DNA of 9,059 nucleotides from Candidatus Poribacteria bacterium (lineage in GTDB: Bacteria; Poribacteria; WGA-4E; WGA-3G). The translations under genes were made by a program, and so were the position numbers. Below, piece by piece: positions 6,187 through 9,059 of the stretch; positions within the stretch are counted from its first letter, which is position 1, and the number at the start of each line of letters is the position of its first letter. The DNA is taken from positions 1-9,059 of the forward strand of contig VXXH01000736.1 in NCBI GenBank assembly GCA_009835515.1, in the 5' to 3' direction. The notes below the pieces were generated by a model that made no database searches, was not told the DNA's origin, and saw nothing but the letters and a program-made list of their open reading frames with translations.

Positions 6187-6669
6187 ATGAAGTTTAGATT
6201 GCGTGAAAAGTTGAAATATATGTTTTTAGGTGGATCGCTGACCCTTGCTGGTTTTATGTTTGGTTCCATGAATAGTGATACCACAGCACAATCTGAATAT
6301 GAAACGATTGATAAACTGACCGTTCAAGAGTTAATCGTGCGTAAGGATATAACGGTAATGCGTGAGGGTATGGCTCCTCAAGTTCTTATCTCTTCGGACA
6401 GAAATGGTGGGCGTGTGATAGCTTATGGGCCAAAGGGTCCACAGGGGCTGGGTGCCGCTTCTCTTTTGGTTGCGGAGGGTAATGGCGTTGTGACAACTCA
6501 AGGATCCAAAGGAAAAACTGGTGCTTCTCTCATGGTTAATGCGGGCGGCGGGGTCCTATCACTTTTCGCGCCTGATGGAAAAGCTAAGATTATCTTAGGT
6601 ATAGCCGAAGGTGAGGGTGTTGCTTACTTAGTCAATAAATTTGATGAAGCGCGTGTATTGAAACCTTAG
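6187..6669 (+). CDS. Small membrane-anchored or exported protein with four beta-type repeats, function unknown
   Basis: I do not recognise this 160-residue protein. Residues 1-10 are basic (MKFRLREKLK), then a hydrophobic stretch (about 11-27) gives a signal peptide or N-terminal anchor, so the rest is probably outside the cytoplasm. After a linker (LTVQELIVRKDITVMREG, 44-61) four similar segments of about 20 residues follow: 66-84, 91-109, 113-131 and 134-153. They share a hydrophobic strand, a glycine-containing turn, a second strand and usually a glycine end (for example ASLMV...GGGVLSLFAPDG). This suggests a small beta structure such as a solenoid or propeller-like unit. Start at 6187 has a strong AAGGAG at 6175-6180, six bases before the ATG; an earlier ATG at 6157 would translate the poly-T. 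Base use looks more A/T-rich than in the neighbours. The gene ends at a good terminator and looks monocistronic. Confidence 0.72.
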   Translation: MKFRLREKLKYMFLGGSLTLAGFMFGSMNSDTTAQSEYETIDKLTVQELIVRKDITVMREGMAPQVLISSDRNGGRVIAYGPKGPQGLGAASLLVAEGNGVVTTQGSKGKTGASLMVNAGGGVLSLFAPDGKAKIILGIAEGEGVAYLVNKFDEARVLKP

Positions 6670-6703
6670 TTACAACGTGTGAACACAACGATTGAAGATA
6701 CCG

Positions 6704-6736
6704 CAGCACCAAATGGTGCTGGATTGTTCTGTTTTT
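6704..6736 (+). terminator. Intrinsic terminator after the four-repeat protein
   Basis: CAGCACC (6704-6710), loop AAAT, GGTGCTG (6715-6721): a perfect seven-base-pair stem. It is followed by a T-rich run (6724-6736, ATTGTTCTGTTTTT). It lies 35 bases after the stop and separates this gene from the glycosyltransferase unit. Confidence 0.72.
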
Positions 6737-6740
6737 ATGC

Positions 6741-6769
6741 TTGCTTTTAAGAAAAAGATTCGGTATCAT
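6741..6769 (+). promoter_or_regulatory. Possible promoter for the glycosyltransferase-recQ unit
   Basis: TTGCTT (6741-6746), 17-base spacer, TATCAT (6764-6769). The -10 matches five of six consensus bases and the -35 is weak. A second -10-like TATAAG lies at 6775-6780. The site falls directly after the terminator, where a promoter is expected, and leaves a leader of about 85 bases before 6860 in which I see no other feature. Confidence 0.4.
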
Positions 6770-6859
6770 TTAGGTATAAGAAATTGAGAGTGTTCAACCT
6801 CGCTTCGACGCTATCATATCCTACGCTAAAGAAGTGGGACAAACATTGGGGACAGCCAG

Positions 6860-7633
6860 ATGGAGCCTACGTTATCCATTGTGATTCCGATTTACAACGA
6901 GGTCGCAAGCCTAATAAAGCTTTTGCAACAGGTTGTCAGTGTTGAAATCGGTATGAAAAAAGAATTGATTCTTGTCGACGATTTTTCAACAGATGGCACG
7001 CGCGATATTTTAGCGGAAATCGAAAGTATTGAAGATATTCCAAACGAAATATCGAGTTACCTCGAAATAACTGAGATGCCGATAGACGCAGATGCCGGAA
7101 ACATAGACGAGCTATCGGTAAAGGTCTTTTACCACGATGTGAATAAAGGAAAAGGGGCAACACTCCGCACGGGTTTCCAACATATTACCGGCGAGATTAC
7201 GCTCATTCAGGATGCCGATCTGGAATATGACCCGCAAGACTATCCGAAATTGCTGAAGCCTATCTTAGATGACGAAGCCGATGTGGTATACGGCTCTCGG
7301 TTTATGAAGGGTAAGCAGGCAGGGTTGTTACGGAGTTATCTCGCGAATCAATTTCTCACGACCCTCGCCAATATCGTCAACGGTACAAAGCTTACTGACA
7401 TGGAAACCTGCTACAAGGTGATACGGACATCGATTTTAAAAGAGATCTCGCTCTATTCGGACAGGTTCGGTTTTGAACCGGAAATTACAGCGAAACTCGC
7501 CAAGCGGAAGCGTAAAATCGTCGAAGTCCCTATTACCTATCACGGGAGAGACTATCACGAAGGGAAAACCGTTAGTTGGAAAGACGGCGTTGCCGCAATT
7601 TTCCACATTCTCCGCTTCCGGTTCTTTTCGTAG
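6860..7633 (+). CDS. Family 2 glycosyltransferase (polyprenyl-phosphate sugar synthase type)
   Basis: A 257-residue GT2 (GT-A fold) enzyme, most like dolichyl/undecaprenyl-phosphate mannose or glucose synthases that load a sugar from a nucleotide donor onto a lipid carrier at the cytoplasmic membrane face. Motifs are SIVIPIYNE (6-14), LILVDDFSTDGTRDIL (36-51), NKGKGATLRTGF (95-106), QDADLEYDP (117-125; Asp118 and Asp120 form the DxD metal site), VVYGSRF (142-148), DMETCYKVI (180-188) and FGFEPEIT (203-210). There are no membrane segments, unlike the GtrB type with two C-terminal helices. An acidic stretch of about 30 residues (55-85) is inserted before the KVFYHDVNKGKG strand and looks longer than usual. 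Start at 6860 follows GGGGA (6848-6852). RecQ follows 24 bases later. Donor and acceptor cannot be told from sequence alone. Confidence 0.9.
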   Translation: MEPTLSIVIPIYNEVASLIKLLQQVVSVEIGMKKELILVDDFSTDGTRDILAEIESIEDIPNEISSYLEITEMPIDADAGNIDELSVKVFYHDVNKGKGATLRTGFQHITGEITLIQDADLEYDPQDYPKLLKPILDDEADVVYGSRFMKGKQAGLLRSYLANQFLTTLANIVNGTKLTDMETCYKVIRTSILKEISLYSDRFGFEPEITAKLAKRKRKIVEVPITYHGRDYHEGKTVSWKDGVAAIFHILRFRFFS

Positions 7634-7657
7634 CGGATTAGCGTACACCGTAAAAAC

Positions 7658-9059
7658 ATGCCAAATTTGCAGGATTTGCTTAAGAAGGTAGATGCCATTC
7701 TGGAGTCGGTTGATGTCCCAGAAGCGGCGCAAAATTCTGAACCACCGACAGATCCGCTTCTGGAATCACTCAATACGCACTTCGGTTACACATTCTTTCG
7801 TAAGGGTCAACGCGAGATTGTTGAGGCGATTTTAGATGGCGAAAACGTGTTCGCAGTATTCCCGACCGGACACGGAAAATCGTTGTGTTATCAACTCCCG
7901 GCACTGATGCTTGATAGCATCACAGTTGTTATTTCCCCGCTCATCTCATTGATGAAGGACCAAGTTGATGCTTTACGGGCGCAAGGCATCAATGCTGTTT
8001 CCCTTATAAACAGCACACAGACATGGGAAGAATACCAGCATGAATTGGCACGTCTGCGGCGAAACGAGATAAAATTACTCTACGTCTCGCCAGAACGTCT
8101 CCGAAGCCGACGGTTTTTGGACATTCTAAATGCGTTCCCAATTTCACTATTCGTTATAGATGAAGCCCACTGTATCTCGCAATGGGGTCGCGATTTCCGT
8201 CCTGCCTACCTATCGCTCAAAGATACGATTGATGTCCTTCAGCCGCGCGTCATCGCACTTTTCACAGCAACAGCCCCGCCAGAGATCCAAGGCGACATTA
8301 TCAGTGTACTAAATATACCGACACCGCTTGTGCTTACGCAGGGGATTGAGCGTCCTAACCTGAAACTAAGCGTCCAGCACAATGAAAACGACGATGAAAA
8401 GTATTTACAACTCGAAAAGTTTCTCAGCGGGCAGGTTTCGGACCTTTCAACTGCAAACGCCGAATCCGCAGGAACCGGTCTGAAAAATGGGATTATTTAT
8501 GCTGGGCGACGGCGCGAAACTGAAGAGATCGCAGATTTTCTCCAAAGGCGTGGGTTTCGAGCCGATTTCTACCACGCTGGACTTGAACCGCCCGAACGTA
8601 CGCGCGTGCAAGAAGCCTTTTTCGATAACAGCGCGAACGGATTAGACATTGTCGCTGCCACCAACGCCTTCGGCATGGGGATCGACAAACCGGACATCCG
8701 ATATATCGTGCATTGGACACTCACTGGCACGCTTGAAGAATACTGCCAAGAAATTGGTAGAGCAGGCAGAGACGAAAAGGATGCACACTGTGTGCTGCTT
8801 TTCTGCCACGATGATCGAGGGTTGCACGAATGGTTTATCAGAGAAAGCGCGCCGGATAAGCAATTTCTGCTTAAACTCTTAAAGGTCGTTGAAAATTTCA
8901 AGGGCAGCGATAGGTACCGCACAATCTCTAACGAGGAACTGGAGTGGATGAGCAGCGGCAATGCGACAAAGATTCTTGTCAGCCTCAGTTATCTCGAAAA
9001 ACTTGGATTTTTGAAGCGGTGGTATAACGTTCCGTCTCAACTCTCTGTGAGATTCCGAG
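7658..9059 (+). CDS. recQ: RecQ-family ATP-dependent DNA helicase (3' end outside window)
   Basis: Direct translation from the ATG at 7658 stays open to the last base, giving 467 residues with no stop, so the gene is cut by the window edge. RecQ proteins are 3'-5' DNA helicases in recombination and fork repair. Motifs in order: FGYTFFRKGQREIV (motif 0, 42-55), PTGHGKSLCYQLP (Walker A, 69-81; Lys74), SPLISLMKDQVDAL (93-106), SPERL, IDEAHCISQWGRDFRP (167-182), FTATAPPEI (202-210), GIIYAGRRRETEEIA (278-292), ATNAFGMGIDKPDIRYIVHW (334-353) and QEIGRAGRDEK (364-374; Arg371). After motif VI the usual four-cysteine zinc module is not visible, and a helical linker leads to a winged-helix-like stretch (SNEELEWM...YLEKLGFLKRW). 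A 35-residue leader precedes motif 0. No clear Shine-Dalgarno precedes the ATG, so expression may depend on coupling to the upstream glycosyltransferase. Confidence 0.93.
   Translation, partial: MPNLQDLLKKVDAILESVDVPEAAQNSEPPTDPLLESLNTHFGYTFFRKGQREIVEAILDGENVFAVFPTGHGKSLCYQLPALMLDSITVVISPLISLMKDQVDALRAQGINAVSLINSTQTWEEYQHELARLRRNEIKLLYVSPERLRSRRFLDILNAFPISLFVIDEAHCISQWGRDFRPAYLSLKDTIDVLQPRVIALFTATAPPEIQGDIISVLNIPTPLVLTQGIERPNLKLSVQHNENDDEKYLQLEKFLSGQVSDLSTANAESAGTGLKNGIIYAGRRRETEEIADFLQRRGFRADFYHAGLEPPERTRVQEAFFDNSANGLDIVAATNAFGMGIDKPDIRYIVHWTLTGTLEEYCQEIGRAGRDEKDAHCVLLFCHDDRGLHEWFIRESAPDKQFLLKLLKVVENFKGSDRYRTISNEELEWMSSGNATKILVSLSYLEKLGFLKRWYNVPSQLSVRFR

Noticed and set aside
6697..6767. GATACCG and CGGTATC as a long-range inverted repeat around the terminator
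   Set aside because: Only seven bases match over a 57-base separation, which is easily chance.
6784..6884. A short open frame overlapping the glycosyltransferase start
   Set aside because: It has no ATG, GTG or TTG start in a good position and no Shine-Dalgarno, and it overlaps a well-supported gene start.
8569..8961. A 130-codon open frame on the - strand within recQ
   Set aside because: It is antisense to conserved RecQ motifs (NAFGMGIDKPD, QEIGRAGRD) and has no family features of its own.

Overview
The window is bacterial DNA with mixed base composition and dense genes. Every gene is on the + strand. Nothing in it names a taxon with certainty. The combination of a sulfatase, a TIM-barrel sugar isomerase-like gene, a LarA-like protein, a UbiA-type prenyltransferase and many short REP-like palindromes resembles Candidatus Poribacteria or related Planctomycetes-like lineages. 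That placement is inference from memory of such genomes.

Layout. (1) 1-993: the C-terminal end of a type I restriction enzyme R subunit (its 5' part lies outside the window), overlapped by 4 bases by a small YgjP-type zinc metallopeptidase. This is the tail of a defence operon. (2) 994-1285: a gene-free stretch of about 290 bases with several kinds of small repeat, ending in a plausible sigma-70 promoter with an extended -10. (3) 1286-2539: a LarA-like (DUF2088) protein. (4) 2540-3726: a membrane UbiA-family prenyltransferase, probably of the menaquinone (MqnP-like) type, flanked by REP-like hairpins. Two dispersed copies lie in its 5' leader. A 53-base unit carrying the same core is repeated about three times after its stop. 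(5) 3727-6085: a likely two-gene operon of a sugar phosphate isomerase/epimerase-like protein and a cytoplasmic-type sulfatase with a formylglycine motif, suggesting use of sulfated or modified sugars. (6) 6187-6669: a small membrane-anchored or secreted protein of unknown function built from four beta-type repeats, ending at a good intrinsic terminator. (7) 6860-9059: a GT2 glycosyltransferase followed 24 bases later by a RecQ-family helicase that runs off the right edge. The helicase is supported by direct translation from 7658.

The genes do not form one pathway. The most distinctive points are the restriction-subunit/metallopeptidase coupling, the REP-like family with a GTAG foot (the form processed by RAYT transposases), the four-repeat unknown protein, and the isomerase-like protein whose usual metal-ligand positions look changed. 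I found no CRISPR array, tRNA, rRNA or insertion sequence transposase.
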